A stretch of 64,000 nt of DNA from Halieaceae bacterium (lineage in GTDB: Bacteria; Pseudomonadota; Gammaproteobacteria; Pseudomonadales; Halieaceae). The notes under the pieces were generated by a model. It did not search any database and was not told the DNA's origin. It saw only the letters and a list, made by a program, of their open reading frames with translations. Shown in pieces: positions 45,315 through 54,529 of the stretch. The first letter of the stretch is position 1; every line of letters begins with the position of its first letter. Both the position numbers and the translations under genes were made by a program. Location of the stretch: NCBI GenBank assembly GCA_016744355.1, contig JADGEN010000002.1, positions 38,043-102,042 of the forward strand, written 5' to 3'.

Positions 45315-46316
45315 ATGAAAGCAATTGTTTACAAACGCTACGGTGCTCCAGATGTTCTGCAAGTTGATGAGGTAGAAAAACCGCTGCCCCTCGACAACGA
45401 GGTATTGATAAAAATTGTCGCTGCAGAGGCCACCAAGTCCGACTGTGAGATGCGGAGCTTCAAGTTTGCCGTGAAATGGTTTTGGCTACCGCTGCGAATC
45501 GGGCTGGGGATAAAAAAGCCAAAGCGAGAGATACTGGGAGGCTATTTTGCAGGGGAAGTTGAATCCTTCGGCAAAGATGTATCCAGGTTCAACACGGGAG
45601 ATCAGGTTTTTGGTTCGGCCCAACTGCGGATGGGCAGCTACGGTGAATACCTGTGTCTGCCAGACAACTACACTATCGTACCCAAACCAAAAAATTTGAG
45701 TTTTGCAGAAGCGGCTGCCGTGCCTCTGGGAGGATTTAATGCACTCCACTACATGCGAAAGGCAAATATCAAACACGGAGATAAGGTTCTGGTCAACGGT
45801 GCCGGTGCAAGCATAGGGACCTTTGCAGTACAGATTGCCAAGTCCATGGGCGCGATCGTGACGGCCGTTGACAGTAGCATTAAGGAAGAGATGTTACGTC
45901 GCATCGGGGCCGATTATTTCGTCGACTACAGCATAGAAGATTTTACAAAGAGTGGTCAAAGCTATGACGTCATTTTCAGTATGGTTGCTAACACCTCCTA
46001 CTCCAGTTGCATTGCTGCACTAAGGCCCGGTGGACGCTACCTGATGGCGAATCCGCGACTGTTCGACATGCTAAGGTCTGTATTTACACCTCTATTAACC
46101 GATAAAACGGTGACGTTTACGTTTGCCCGAGAAACGGAAGAAGAGCTCCTCGCGCTCAAGATGATGATTGAGGCGGGGGATATAAAGCCTGTCGTTGATC
46201 AGGTTTACCCGATGGAGCGTGCGGCTGAGGCGCACCGCAAAGTTGAGGCTGAACAGCGCTTGGGCGTTGTCGTATTATCCAATTTCCAGCAACAACCCAA
46301 TCAAATGTCGAAGTGA
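45315..46316 (+). CDS. zinc-free MDR-family NAD(P)-dependent alcohol dehydrogenase / quinone oxidoreductase
   Basis: A 333-residue medium-chain dehydrogenase/reductase. The start MKAIVYKRYGAPDVLQVDEV and the GroES-like fold are typical of zinc-independent quinone oxidoreductases. The nucleotide-binding loop is VLVNGAGASIGTFAVQIAK (about 157-175). The usual structural-zinc cysteines are absent. AAGGAGG precedes the ATG. The last 42 bp overlap the end of the convergent amidohydrolase gene. Substrate unknown. Confidence 0.88.
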   Translation: MKAIVYKRYGAPDVLQVDEVEKPLPLDNEVLIKIVAAEATKSDCEMRSFKFAVKWFWLPLRIGLGIKKPKREILGGYFAGEVESFGKDVSRFNTGDQVFGSAQLRMGSYGEYLCLPDNYTIVPKPKNLSFAEAAAVPLGGFNALHYMRKANIKHGDKVLVNGAGASIGTFAVQIAKSMGAIVTAVDSSIKEEMLRRIGADYFVDYSIEDFTKSGQSYDVIFSMVANTSYSSCIAALRPGGRYLMANPRLFDMLRSVFTPLLTDKTVTFTFARETEEELLALKMMIEAGDIKPVVDQVYPMERAAEAHRKVEAEQRLGVVVLSNFQQQPNQMSK

Positions 46317-47741
46317 ACGCACCAGTGAAGGGTGTTTGGCCGCTTCGTGCAACTCGGCCATGTCGGCCTGATCAAACCACACGCCACCGCGCATAACGCC
46401 AGCGGGATGCTCAACAACACTAACATCAGTAAGCGGATTGCCGCTCACAAGAATTAAGTCCGCTTCGTAGCCCACTAGAATCTGTCCAATTTTATCGCCT
46501 AATCCAAGAAGTCGCGCCGGGTGCACTGTTGCACTTTTCAAGGCTTCAATAGGTGACAGCCCCGCTCGCACAAACAGCTCTAGTTCCCGTGTTACCGAAG
46601 AGCCGGGCAGTGTAGCCATGACGCCTGAGTCGGTACCGACTGTGAGAACCACACCCTCCTCATGAAAGATTTTCACACAGCTGCGATAAAATTCGGCTAG
46701 CTGGATCTCATTATCTCTTTCATAGGCAGCCCAAAAATCAAATGATCCTTGGTCAAACAAGAGAGCCAGTGGATTAAACATCTCCATTTCATCGCGGTGG
46801 AGATTAGCGCCCTTGGTTCGTGTCAGTTCGGTGAGATTATGATGGACAATCAAGGTCGGGTCGACGGCCAGTCCAGCGGCCGCGATCTTCTTTGCGAGCA
46901 GGCGAGCCCTATCCTCATCCATGTCCTGGTCGAGGGCGTGCCAGACGATGGACTCCATATGCTCAAGGTCGACAAGCTTATCGTCAAGTAATAGATCGAA
47001 CGAAGCTTTTGCCATGGGGTCATTTTGCGCAGGCTTGCCCTCCACCGGATGACCAAAAACCGGCATATGCAGTCTTTGCGCCTCCTCAAGAATTGCCGCA
47101 TAGCTGTCCAGGCCTAGATTTGAGTAGACCTTGATAGACCCATACCCCTGCTCATATTGCCTGCGCACAACGGCCCGCGCCTCGTCGGGACCATCCACCA
47201 TCACCTGTAGAATACTGGCATTCCTCCCGTCTCGCTCATTAATAATCGGCCCACTGGTTAGAAACCGTGGCCCCAAAATAGTGGTGGTCTCGAGGCGGCG
47301 TTGCAGCTCCAGATGAAAAGGCATGCCACCGGCATTGCGCACCGTTGTCACACCATGGGACAGGAAGGCGGCCAGTTCAGTCTCATCATAAAGGTGCACA
47401 TGCATATCAATCAGGCCGGGGAGCAAGGTTTTTCCGCGCCCGTCAATAAGCTCTGCATTATCCGGAATGACAATACTGTCGTGGGGGCCCACTGCGCTGA
47501 TCACACCTTCCTCAATCACGACGGTCCAGTCTTCGATAGCCTGATTCTGTTCCATAGTCAAAACACTGGCACCGCGAATGGCATAGCTTGTCACTACATC
47601 CGGGGCAGGTTGCAGTGGCGCTGGCATACTCCTGTCAACGAGCACAAGTACAGCAATGAGTAGGCAGCAAAACACCGTTACCAAAGCCAGTATTCCCTTC
47701 ATGATTTTGCGTGCAAGAACCACTTGTCTCTCCATTACCAT
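46275..47741 (-). CDS. membrane-anchored amidohydrolase family protein
   Basis: A 488-residue metal-dependent hydrolase of the imidazolonepropionase/prolidase-like amidohydrolase group. An N-terminal hydrophobic helix (about 16-33) anchors or exports it. The metal-binding DMHVHLYDE, a candidate carboxylated lysine in GSIKVYSN, histidines in PVFGHPVEGK, and the terminal TVGTDSGV aspartate are visible. Relatives hydrolyse Xaa-Pro dipeptides or other amides; the substrate here is not known. An internal ATG at 47702 could be the start instead. It overlaps the MDR gene by 42 bp at the 3' end. Confidence 0.85.
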   Translation of the reverse strand: MVMERQVVLARKIMKGILALVTVFCCLLIAVLVLVDRSMPAPLQPAPDVVTSYAIRGASVLTMEQNQAIEDWTVVIEEGVISAVGPHDSIVIPDNAELIDGRGKTLLPGLIDMHVHLYDETELAAFLSHGVTTVRNAGGMPFHLELQRRLETTTILGPRFLTSGPIINERDGRNASILQVMVDGPDEARAVVRRQYEQGYGSIKVYSNLGLDSYAAILEEAQRLHMPVFGHPVEGKPAQNDPMAKASFDLLLDDKLVDLEHMESIVWHALDQDMDEDRARLLAKKIAAAGLAVDPTLIVHHNLTELTRTKGANLHRDEMEMFNPLALLFDQGSFDFWAAYERDNEIQLAEFYRSCVKIFHEEGVVLTVGTDSGVMATLPGSSVTRELELFVRAGLSPIEALKSATVHPARLLGLGDKIGQILVGYEADLILVSGNPLTDVSVVEHPAGVMRGGVWFDQADMAELHEAAKHPSLVRSLRHLIGLLLEIG

Positions 47742-47818
47742 TAGTCTTATTTATTCTTAGCAAACTCCAACATCACATACACCACGTCCGTCACGTGCCT
47801 GAAGCCATCGTGGTTTTC

Positions 47819-48793
47819 CTACAAGCAGTTGAAACGCAGGCGATAATCCGTAGGATTGACACCCGTTTGACGATAAAAGGCACGCCTAAAGGCATCGGCA
47901 GACTGAAACCCGGTATCAACCGAGATTTGTTCTATGGTCATATTTTTCGATGTCAGCAGGTCTTGAGCGACATCAATGCGAATTCGTTCGACCGCACGAG
48001 CCGGTGATTCGCCAAAAGTCTGCTTGAAGATACGGCGAAACTGTCGCTCGCTCAGAAATACTCTTGAAGCCAATCGCGCAATACCAAGGTCTTCCTTAAG
48101 ATTATTCGCTATCCACGCCACAAGATCGCCAAAACGGTTTTTCGATTTTGTCTGCAGTTTCAACAATGAGGAATACTGATCCTGGCCTCCCGGTCGTTTG
48201 AGGAACACCACAAGCTCTCTGGCAGCCCTTGAGGCAATATTGACACTCATGTCTTCTTCAATCAAAGCGAGTGCCATATCGATGCCGGCCGTCACTCCAG
48301 CCGAGGTAATAGTTTTCCCGTCCCGAATATAAAGAGCATCGGGCTCCAGTTTGATATCTGGAAACTCTTGTTCGGCCTCGTCAATGTGATTCCAATGGGT
48401 CGTGACGAGGCGACCATCCAATACGCCCGTTCTAGCAAGGATGAACAGCCCTGTGCACACGCTGCCAATACGGTTCACCCGTATGGCTTGTTGCTGGACC
48501 CACTCAATAACATTTTCTGAGATATTGTCTCGCCTGGACCCCGATCCACCAGGAATAATCAAGGTATGCAATTTTGGGCAGTTCTGGATATCTGTGTGAA
48601 CGCCGATTGAAATACCACTTTCCGTGGTAATTGGCCTGTTAGTTTCACCGACTACTAAGGTTTCATATCTCAAATCTCCAGCGCCGCAAAATAGGTTAGC
48701 CGCGCAGAACGCTTCCTGTGGTCCAAACAGATCCAGCGCCTGTAGCCCGTCATAAACCAGGAATCCAACTTTCAATGTTCTATCGATTGTCAT
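47819..48793 (-). CDS. GlxA-family AraC-type transcriptional regulator
   Basis: A 324-residue regulator with an N-terminal DJ-1/PfpI-like domain (nucleophile-elbow Cys in GSVCTGLFILA near residue 115) and a C-terminal AraC double helix-turn-helix (SRVFLSERQFRRIFKQTFGE; later IEQISVDTGFQSADAFRRAF). Related proteins sense nitrogen compounds such as glycine betaine, carnitine or arginine. It is downstream of, and divergent from, the M18 aminopeptidase at 48975 and is a candidate regulator of its neighbours. Confidence 0.9.
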   Translation of the reverse strand: MTIDRTLKVGFLVYDGLQALDLFGPQEAFCAANLFCGAGDLRYETLVVGETNRPITTESGISIGVHTDIQNCPKLHTLIIPGGSGSRRDNISENVIEWVQQQAIRVNRIGSVCTGLFILARTGVLDGRLVTTHWNHIDEAEQEFPDIKLEPDALYIRDGKTITSAGVTAGIDMALALIEEDMSVNIASRAARELVVFLKRPGGQDQYSSLLKLQTKSKNRFGDLVAWIANNLKEDLGIARLASRVFLSERQFRRIFKQTFGESPARAVERIRIDVAQDLLTSKNMTIEQISVDTGFQSADAFRRAFYRQTGVNPTDYRLRFNCL

Positions 48794-48974
48794 TTCACAA
48801 GAATAGACCTATGCGCTTTAGACTGAAAGGTCATTAGTACGACATTTTCGGACACTTTCGGTTTACCCTATTTGTATGGCCGAGCTAGTACCGAGGCTAA
48901 CTCTGTAATACGCTATCCGTGTTACTGGCCGATCCAGCCGCGATAATAAATAGAAACCATAAAAGGGTGATGTA

Positions 48975-50420
48975 GTGCAATCAGAACGAATTGGAAAAAT
49001 CCTTCTCTATCCCGTCGTTTTGGCGATGCTAGCCGCAAATTCATTAAGTGCTATTGCGGTGCAGGACGAAGCTGAAGTAGCGCCTCAGCCAGCCTGGCAA
49101 AGTCTTTCCTCAACACAGCGAAAGGACGTTCTGGCTTTCGCCGAGAGCTACAAATCTTTTATGAGTCGGGCCAAGACCGAGCTCAGCTTTGTCACCGAAG
49201 CGGTTCAAATAGTGGAAAAAGCAGGTTTCGTGGCGCTTGCGCAGAACAGCAAGCTAAAGCCGGGTGCGCGCTATTACGACATTAACAGAGATCGAACGAT
49301 CACGCTTGTGGTTATGGGCAGCAAACCGCTAACCGAAGGTTTCCGGGTAGTGGGCGCGCACATAGATTCTCCAAGGCTGGAACTGAAAGGCCGGCCCATC
49401 TACGAAAGTGAAGGCTTCGCGCTTTTTCAAACCTATAGACATGGCGGGATAAAAAATTATCAGTGGGTTAATTTACCGCTGGCCCTGGTTGGCCACGTAG
49501 ACAAAAAAGACGGAACCCGGGTTTCCATTTCAATTGGTCTGGACCCCAAAGATCCGGTGCTGCTCATCCCGGACTTATCGCCGCACGTGGACCAGGATTT
49601 TCGAGAACGCTTGAATCGAGATGTTATCTCTGGCGAGGAACTGGACCCGATAATCGCCTCTCACCCCGGTGAGCAGTCGTCGGCTTCCGAGGCGGTGTTG
49701 GCTTACTTGCGCGATCAATACGATATTGAAGAAGCTGACCTGGTGTCGGCCGAGCTGGCGCTTGTGCCCGCCATGCCGCCCAGAGATGTGGGCCTGGATA
49801 GAAGCCTGATGGCGATATATGGCCAGGACGATAAATTGTCCTCCTATGCGGCCATGCGTGCACTCATGGATCAACGCAAACCGCAGCATACCGCTATAGC
49901 CTTCTTGGTGGATAACGAAGAGGTGGGTAATGTGAACAATACCGGTGCCGCCTCCACTTACCTGGTTGATCTGATGGCGGAGCTGGTGCAGCGCCAGCGC
50001 GGTGACAATTATAGTGCTCGTGATTTGCGAACAACGCTTCGCAATACCAAAGTGGTCTCATCCGATGTCAATCCGGGTGTTCACCCGGTGTGGCCGCAAG
50101 TATGGGAGGCGGGTAACGCACCGCGTTTGGGTTTCGGGGTTAATCTCAAATTGTACGGTGGCGGCTTCAATGCTAACTCTGAGTTTATTGCATGGACCAG
50201 AGCCTACCTGGATGAAGCCGAGGTAGCCTGGCAGACGGCCACATACAAGGGGCGTGCCTCGGGCGGTACGATTGGCAATACGCTGTCGCGGGACAATATG
50301 GAAGTCATCGATTACGGTGTTCCTGTGCTATCTATTCACTCCAGTTACTCGCTCAGCTCAAAGGTGGATATTCATATGCTGTATCGAGCAATGAATGCTT
50401 TTTACCAATATCGAGATTGA
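48975..50420 (+). CDS. exported M18-family aminopeptidase
   Basis: A 481-residue zinc aminopeptidase of the aspartyl aminopeptidase (M18) family. Signatures are VVGAHIDSPRLELKGRP, GGIKNYQWVNLPLALVG, VDNEEVGNVNNTGAAS, SSDVNPGVHPVWPQVWEAGN and IHSSYSLSSKVDIHMLYRAM, with His, Asp and Glu metal ligands. An N-terminal hydrophobic segment (about 9-27, ending SLSAIA) looks like a Sec signal peptide, unusual because most bacterial M18 enzymes are cytoplasmic. Start is GTG. The likely role is trimming peptides in the periplasm. Confidence 0.88.
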   Translation: MQSERIGKILLYPVVLAMLAANSLSAIAVQDEAEVAPQPAWQSLSSTQRKDVLAFAESYKSFMSRAKTELSFVTEAVQIVEKAGFVALAQNSKLKPGARYYDINRDRTITLVVMGSKPLTEGFRVVGAHIDSPRLELKGRPIYESEGFALFQTYRHGGIKNYQWVNLPLALVGHVDKKDGTRVSISIGLDPKDPVLLIPDLSPHVDQDFRERLNRDVISGEELDPIIASHPGEQSSASEAVLAYLRDQYDIEEADLVSAELALVPAMPPRDVGLDRSLMAIYGQDDKLSSYAAMRALMDQRKPQHTAIAFLVDNEEVGNVNNTGAASTYLVDLMAELVQRQRGDNYSARDLRTTLRNTKVVSSDVNPGVHPVWPQVWEAGNAPRLGFGVNLKLYGGGFNANSEFIAWTRAYLDEAEVAWQTATYKGRASGGTIGNTLSRDNMEVIDYGVPVLSIHSSYSLSSKVDIHMLYRAMNAFYQYRD

Positions 50421-50469
50421 GTTTTGTGTAGCGCTCGTTCTGCATACGCGCGCCCAAGGAGTCATTGAC

Positions 50470-53136
50470 CTATGGCCAGAAGCCAGGGTACGGGGTTAAT
50501 TCTACGATTTCACTACGCCACATAGAAGCGAGGGCGATCTTGCCCGAAGCAGGGTCTACCGCTATGCCCCTGAACGCGTGATGCGGTGTAGCTTTATTTT
50601 CCAAACCCTCCGTTGAATCCATACCGCGATAGATTACAGCCGAAATAGAACTGCTGCGATCAGGGTCTGCAATATATTCGCGCCAGCTTGAAAGGTCGAT
50701 ATAGCCAATTTTTGATGCGTCAGCACTTACCTGCACCGCGACTTCATTCGATAGCGTGAACCAGAGACGGTCTGTAACTGGATCGATCTCAATGGAATGC
50801 AACCTGACCTGGTTAGTCGTGTACGGCACATGTATCTCGTCAAAAGAGGCACTGGCCTTATCAAACCTGAGTATGTGCTGAGTTGAGTACTCAGCAAAAT
50901 ATACGGCATCATGGTCCACTCTCAGGCTCCATGGAAATCCACCGAATCCGGGAATGCCGCTGAAGGTTTCGTGATGTGTGTCAGGGATTTGATAAAGCTT
51001 GAACGGATTCTCACGGTTTGGATCCAGATTACCCAAGTACTTGCCGTGGGCATCGGTGAACCATATAGTACCGTTTGACTCATCTGTAGCCAGATGTGCC
51101 ACCTTAATTCCAGCGGGGAGTGTGTCCAGCAAATACCTCTGCATACAGCCGTCCTGCTCAGGCGTTCTTCCAAAGCTACAGTACTGCAAACTTTGATTGG
51201 CCAGCGCAGTAGGGTCATCAAAATTTAGCAGATTAACGCACGCATCCGGGGTTGGGATGAAAGACGATATGGATGATGGCAGATCACTAAAAAAACCTCT
51301 TATCTCAGCAATCCAGATACGATTTCTGGTGGCGGTTAGACCAATGACCTGATTGTTTCCCGCGCCATTTACATTATCTGTCGGCACGTTGTAAATACAC
51401 AAGCGGTCATCATAGAAGGTGGCCGGAGAGTCGGTAAGTGCAGCATCGAAGGAGATGATACGCGAGTGGTTCTTCACTATCCCTGCAGTGTTGTCTAGCA
51501 AGCCACCGCCTTGTGTAAACCAGATTTTTCCGTCTATTTGGGTCACGTGTTCTGCAAGAGAGGATATGGATGTTGTCGTTACCCGATTCACCCCCAATTG
51601 CAGTGCGAATGGCTGTACGACGTAAAATGCCTTGGGCATCGAAAGTGGGTTTCGCGCCAACGGTACGGTTAATGATTCAACATCGCCTCCGGGCTTTACA
51701 TGCTCTATGTTGTTTGAGAATTCGTTCAAAAGCCATATCCCCCCCGAGTCGTCATAGACGACGTCCAACCCAATACCTTTGCCAATAACGGTGTGTGAAA
51801 ACATGGATTCAAAATCGAGGGTGTAGTCACGCTCGAGAATCCATTCCACCGGAGAATCAACCAGGATATGCAGGCGGTCGCTGGCTGCTTTGATTATAGC
51901 GGCTATAAAGTCTCCGGCCTCAACACTCTGGCCGTTTTTCAAATTTCCAAAGTACACATTACCATTCGTTGGCGCGTAAATGGATTGAGAGTCGGAGCCA
52001 TCTTTAGGTCGTATCGTGGCTATAAGGTCGCCTTGAAGATAGTAACCCGAAGGCATCTGCTCTAGCAGGCCATTTTGCGTAGCTCTATTGGCATCCTGTC
52101 TATTGGAGCAGGTTTTTGTTGCCCAGATACATGACACGAGTTCAATCATATGTTCGCCCGGTGTCAGTAGCGCGCTGTCAATGATGTAGCTGGAATCCGT
52201 CGTTGCCACCAATTGCACTCCACCAATGGCAGGAAGCAGTGTAGGTGACGTTAGTAACCACACGTCACCAGAGCGACTTGTAAACGTGACCTCCAGATCG
52301 TCAGCGCCTGAGGATAGACTAATAAGCTTATTGCCATCAAAATGGTCCGAGCCAATATAAAAACCCACTCTCTTTGGCGGGCTGCAAAAACTTCTGCTAC
52401 TGCCAGTCGGAATATGGCAATCGCGAATACCGTATGTCAGTTCACCGGGGTCTTTAAGTTCGGACGCTGCTACCGTGTAACTGGCTTCTGGTCCGGTTCG
52501 CGGATAGCGGATTGAACCCCATAAATAATCCCCTGGTCCTTGCAACTCAACCCACGCTTGTTCGGTGTTTTCTGCAGGCCAACGATTCCCTGGATCTACC
52601 TCCCAGGAGAAAGTACGACTTGTAGAGCCCAGTTGATCGACCATTCCGCCACCGAGCACTGACAAGGGAGCAAGGGGCCCCTGAATTTCAATAGATACAG
52701 GAACGTGGATTCGGCTCTCTTTCGATGGGCTCTCAACCATTAACTGCCAACGGTAGTGTCCACCTTCACCGACTCGAAACGAGGTGGTACAGCTGTTAGC
52801 GATTCTGGAACTACAAGAGGCTGCTTCGATACCCACGTCATTGTATTGAGGGCCAAAGTCATCGTATATGTAAACAAAAGGTCCTGAATTGACCACGCGC
52901 CACTCGAGTGTCACCAGGTTCCCGGAAGTTTGTATGGCACGAAAACAGGGGTTGGCGGGGAGCACCTTGGCTAAGGGATCGACAGGAGAACACTCCCAGG
53001 CCGGTTCTGGCTCCGTACCGATAGCGATAAATGCCAAGGCTGCCAGCACCGCTGTCAGTGATATGCACAGCAGTATATGGTTTTTATAAAATTGATGAGG
53101 CGATCCAAGCCCTTTAAGTCCAGAGTATTGCTTCAT
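50470..53136 (-). CDS. large membrane-anchored Vgb/streptogramin-lyase-like beta-propeller protein
   Basis: An 888-residue protein with an N-terminal signal anchor (about 20-41). The first 330 residues are beta-rich, Ig-like, and cysteine-containing. A segment near 358-415 (GDLIATI ... IYAPTNGNVYFGN ... SVEAGDFIAAI) has the two-hairpin look of a biotinyl/lipoyl or barrel-sandwich domain. The C-terminal half (about 455-885) has roughly seven blade-like repeats with IWLLNEF, IWFTQGG, IWIAEIR, IWFTDAHG, VYFAEYS, LWFTLSN and a final IALASMWRSEIVELTP, as in virginiamycin B lyase and NHL-type propellers. It probably binds ligand outside the inner membrane. It overlaps the small gene upstream by ATGA. 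Confidence 0.75.
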   Translation of the reverse strand: MKQYSGLKGLGSPHQFYKNHILLCISLTAVLAALAFIAIGTEPEPAWECSPVDPLAKVLPANPCFRAIQTSGNLVTLEWRVVNSGPFVYIYDDFGPQYNDVGIEAASCSSRIANSCTTSFRVGEGGHYRWQLMVESPSKESRIHVPVSIEIQGPLAPLSVLGGGMVDQLGSTSRTFSWEVDPGNRWPAENTEQAWVELQGPGDYLWGSIRYPRTGPEASYTVAASELKDPGELTYGIRDCHIPTGSSRSFCSPPKRVGFYIGSDHFDGNKLISLSSGADDLEVTFTSRSGDVWLLTSPTLLPAIGGVQLVATTDSSYIIDSALLTPGEHMIELVSCIWATKTCSNRQDANRATQNGLLEQMPSGYYLQGDLIATIRPKDGSDSQSIYAPTNGNVYFGNLKNGQSVEAGDFIAAIIKAASDRLHILVDSPVEWILERDYTLDFESMFSHTVIGKGIGLDVVYDDSGGIWLLNEFSNNIEHVKPGGDVESLTVPLARNPLSMPKAFYVVQPFALQLGVNRVTTTSISSLAEHVTQIDGKIWFTQGGGLLDNTAGIVKNHSRIISFDAALTDSPATFYDDRLCIYNVPTDNVNGAGNNQVIGLTATRNRIWIAEIRGFFSDLPSSISSFIPTPDACVNLLNFDDPTALANQSLQYCSFGRTPEQDGCMQRYLLDTLPAGIKVAHLATDESNGTIWFTDAHGKYLGNLDPNRENPFKLYQIPDTHHETFSGIPGFGGFPWSLRVDHDAVYFAEYSTQHILRFDKASASFDEIHVPYTTNQVRLHSIEIDPVTDRLWFTLSNEVAVQVSADASKIGYIDLSSWREYIADPDRSSSISAVIYRGMDSTEGLENKATPHHAFRGIAVDPASGKIALASMWRSEIVELTPYPGFWP

Positions 53137-53288
53137 AGCTCAGGACTACCAAGTGGGCAGTGACACAACGCGCAGTAATTTATAGCGTTGACTTTCGTGC
53201 CCCCCTTCCTATTAGCGCTGCCAGAAGTATGTGCATATGAGTTTGCCAATCCAGTCGCAATTGCCCAACCAAAGAAAATATTTCTCAT
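53133..53288 (-). CDS. small secreted peptide, 51 residues, coupled to the beta-propeller gene
   Basis: I read this gene directly from the minus strand. It starts at an ATG (53288) with AGAAGG seven bases upstream, encodes a likely signal peptide (MRNIFFGWAIATGLANSYA), then a short mature part beginning HTSGSANRKGG and ending with a cysteine cluster YCALCHC, and stops at 53133 so that TGA overlaps the ATG of the beta-propeller gene. The motif A-H-T-S-G...N-R-K faintly resembles secreted small YHYH/excalibur-like peptides, but I cannot assign a family. The ribosome binding site, signal peptide and coupled stop together support a real gene. Confidence 0.6.
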   Translation of the reverse strand: MRNIFFGWAIATGLANSYAHTSGSANRKGGTKVNAINYCALCHCPLGSPEL

Positions 53289-53419
53289 CGTGCGCCTTCT
53301 GTAGTTTGGTAGTCGGTTGGCACAACAGCTAACATCCTACTGCTTGTAAAAAAGATACCAATAATGGGGTGCAATAACACTACCGATGCAGTTAGTGTCG
53401 CATCGCAAGTTCACGTCAT

Positions 53420-53433
53420 ATGATCTGGATCAA
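53420..53433. promoter_or_regulatory. FNR/Anr-like box
   Basis: ATGATCTGGATCAA matches the FNR consensus TTGAT-N4-ATCAA except for the first base. It lies about 130 bases upstream of the small peptide gene on the minus strand. Chance occurrence is possible. Confidence 0.3.
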
Positions 53434-53557
53434 AATAACCAACGGAATAGGTGCAACGATGGCGCGGGGTATGGGCGGTAGTTGTATGCCACCTTACTGT
53501 GCTGTTATTACTTTGCGGCCTTGTAATTTGAGCATGCCTGCCAGATTAGGCTTGAGT

Positions 53558-54529
53558 CTATCCAGACGCTAGATGGCAAGCTGCAAATTGGGTATTTCCC
53601 AGTTCACGTAAAACAGGTTTTTCCGCCTTACACCGCGCCTCAGCGCGTGGGCAGCGGGGATGGAAATGGCAACCCGTGGGTGGATTGATCGCTGAGGGCA
53701 CGTCCCCCTGGATAATTATTCTTTGTGCTCTACGCTGCGGATCAGGTACCGGGATTGCGGCGATTAAGCTTTGCGTATAGGGGTGTTTCGCATCTCGATA
53801 GATGATTTCGCTGTCGGCTGTCTCGACTATGTTTCCCAGATACATCACAGCGACCCGGTCGGAGATATGCTTTACGACAGCGAGATCGTGTGCGATAAAT
53901 AAATAGGAAAGGTTGAATTCGCTTTGCAGGTCTACCAACAGGTTGAGTATCTGACTCTGAATTGAAACATCCAGGGCAGACACAGGTTCGTCGCATATCA
54001 CCAGTTTTGGATTGAGTGCAATGGCGCGGGCAATTCCAATTCGCTGGCGCTGACCGCCGGAGAATTCAAAGGGGTAGCGAGTGGCAGAACGTGCGGGTAA
54101 CCCCACAGTGTTTAGTAACTCGGCCACTCGTTTGCTGCGAAAGGCGCTGTCACCTATGCCTTGTACTATAAAAGGTTCAGCCAGAATATCTCCTACAGTA
54201 TGGCGAGCATTAAGCGACTCCATCGGGTCCTGGAATATCATCTGGATATTTTGGCGAAAAGGACGCAGTGCCCGCGCGGACATATGCGTGATGTCTTCGC
54301 CCTGAAAACGAATGGTTCCTGCGCTGGGCTTGTATAAGCGTGCAATGCATCGCCCCAGAGTAGACTTGCCGCAACCGGATTCACCTACCAGTCCCAGCGT
54401 TTCCCCGGGGTTGATCTGTAGGGATACGCCGTCAACCGCCCGGTTAAACGTTTTGGCGCGCAGCATTAATCCCTCTCGCACAGGGAAATACATGTTCAAA
54501 TTGTCGACCTGTAATAGTGGGTTGGTCAT
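53558..54529 (-). CDS. peptide ABC transporter ATP-binding protein (OppF/DppF-like)
   Basis: A 323-residue ATPase from the ATG at 54529, which overlaps the stop of the previous ATPase gene (ATGA). A longer frame begins at 54604 inside that gene and is unlikely. Walker [10 protein letters not shown], signature FSGGQRQR and Walker [13 protein letters not shown] are intact. It ends with the oligopeptide-transporter C-terminal cysteine motif [14 protein letters not shown]. Last gene of the five-gene importer. Confidence 0.94.
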   Translation of the reverse strand: MTNPLLQVDNLNMYFPVREGLMLRAKTFNRAVDGVSLQINPGETLGLVGESGCGKSTLGRCIARLYKPSAGTIRFQGEDITHMSARALRPFRQNIQMIFQDPMESLNARHTVGDILAEPFIVQGIGDSAFRSKRVAELLNTVGLPARSATRYPFEFSGGQRQRIGIARAIALNPKLVICDEPVSALDVSIQSQILNLLVDLQSEFNLSYLFIAHDLAVVKHISDRVAVMYLGNIVETADSEIIYRDAKHPYTQSLIAAIPVPDPQRRAQRIIIQGDVPSAINPPTGCHFHPRCPRAEARCKAEKPVLRELGNTQFAACHLASG

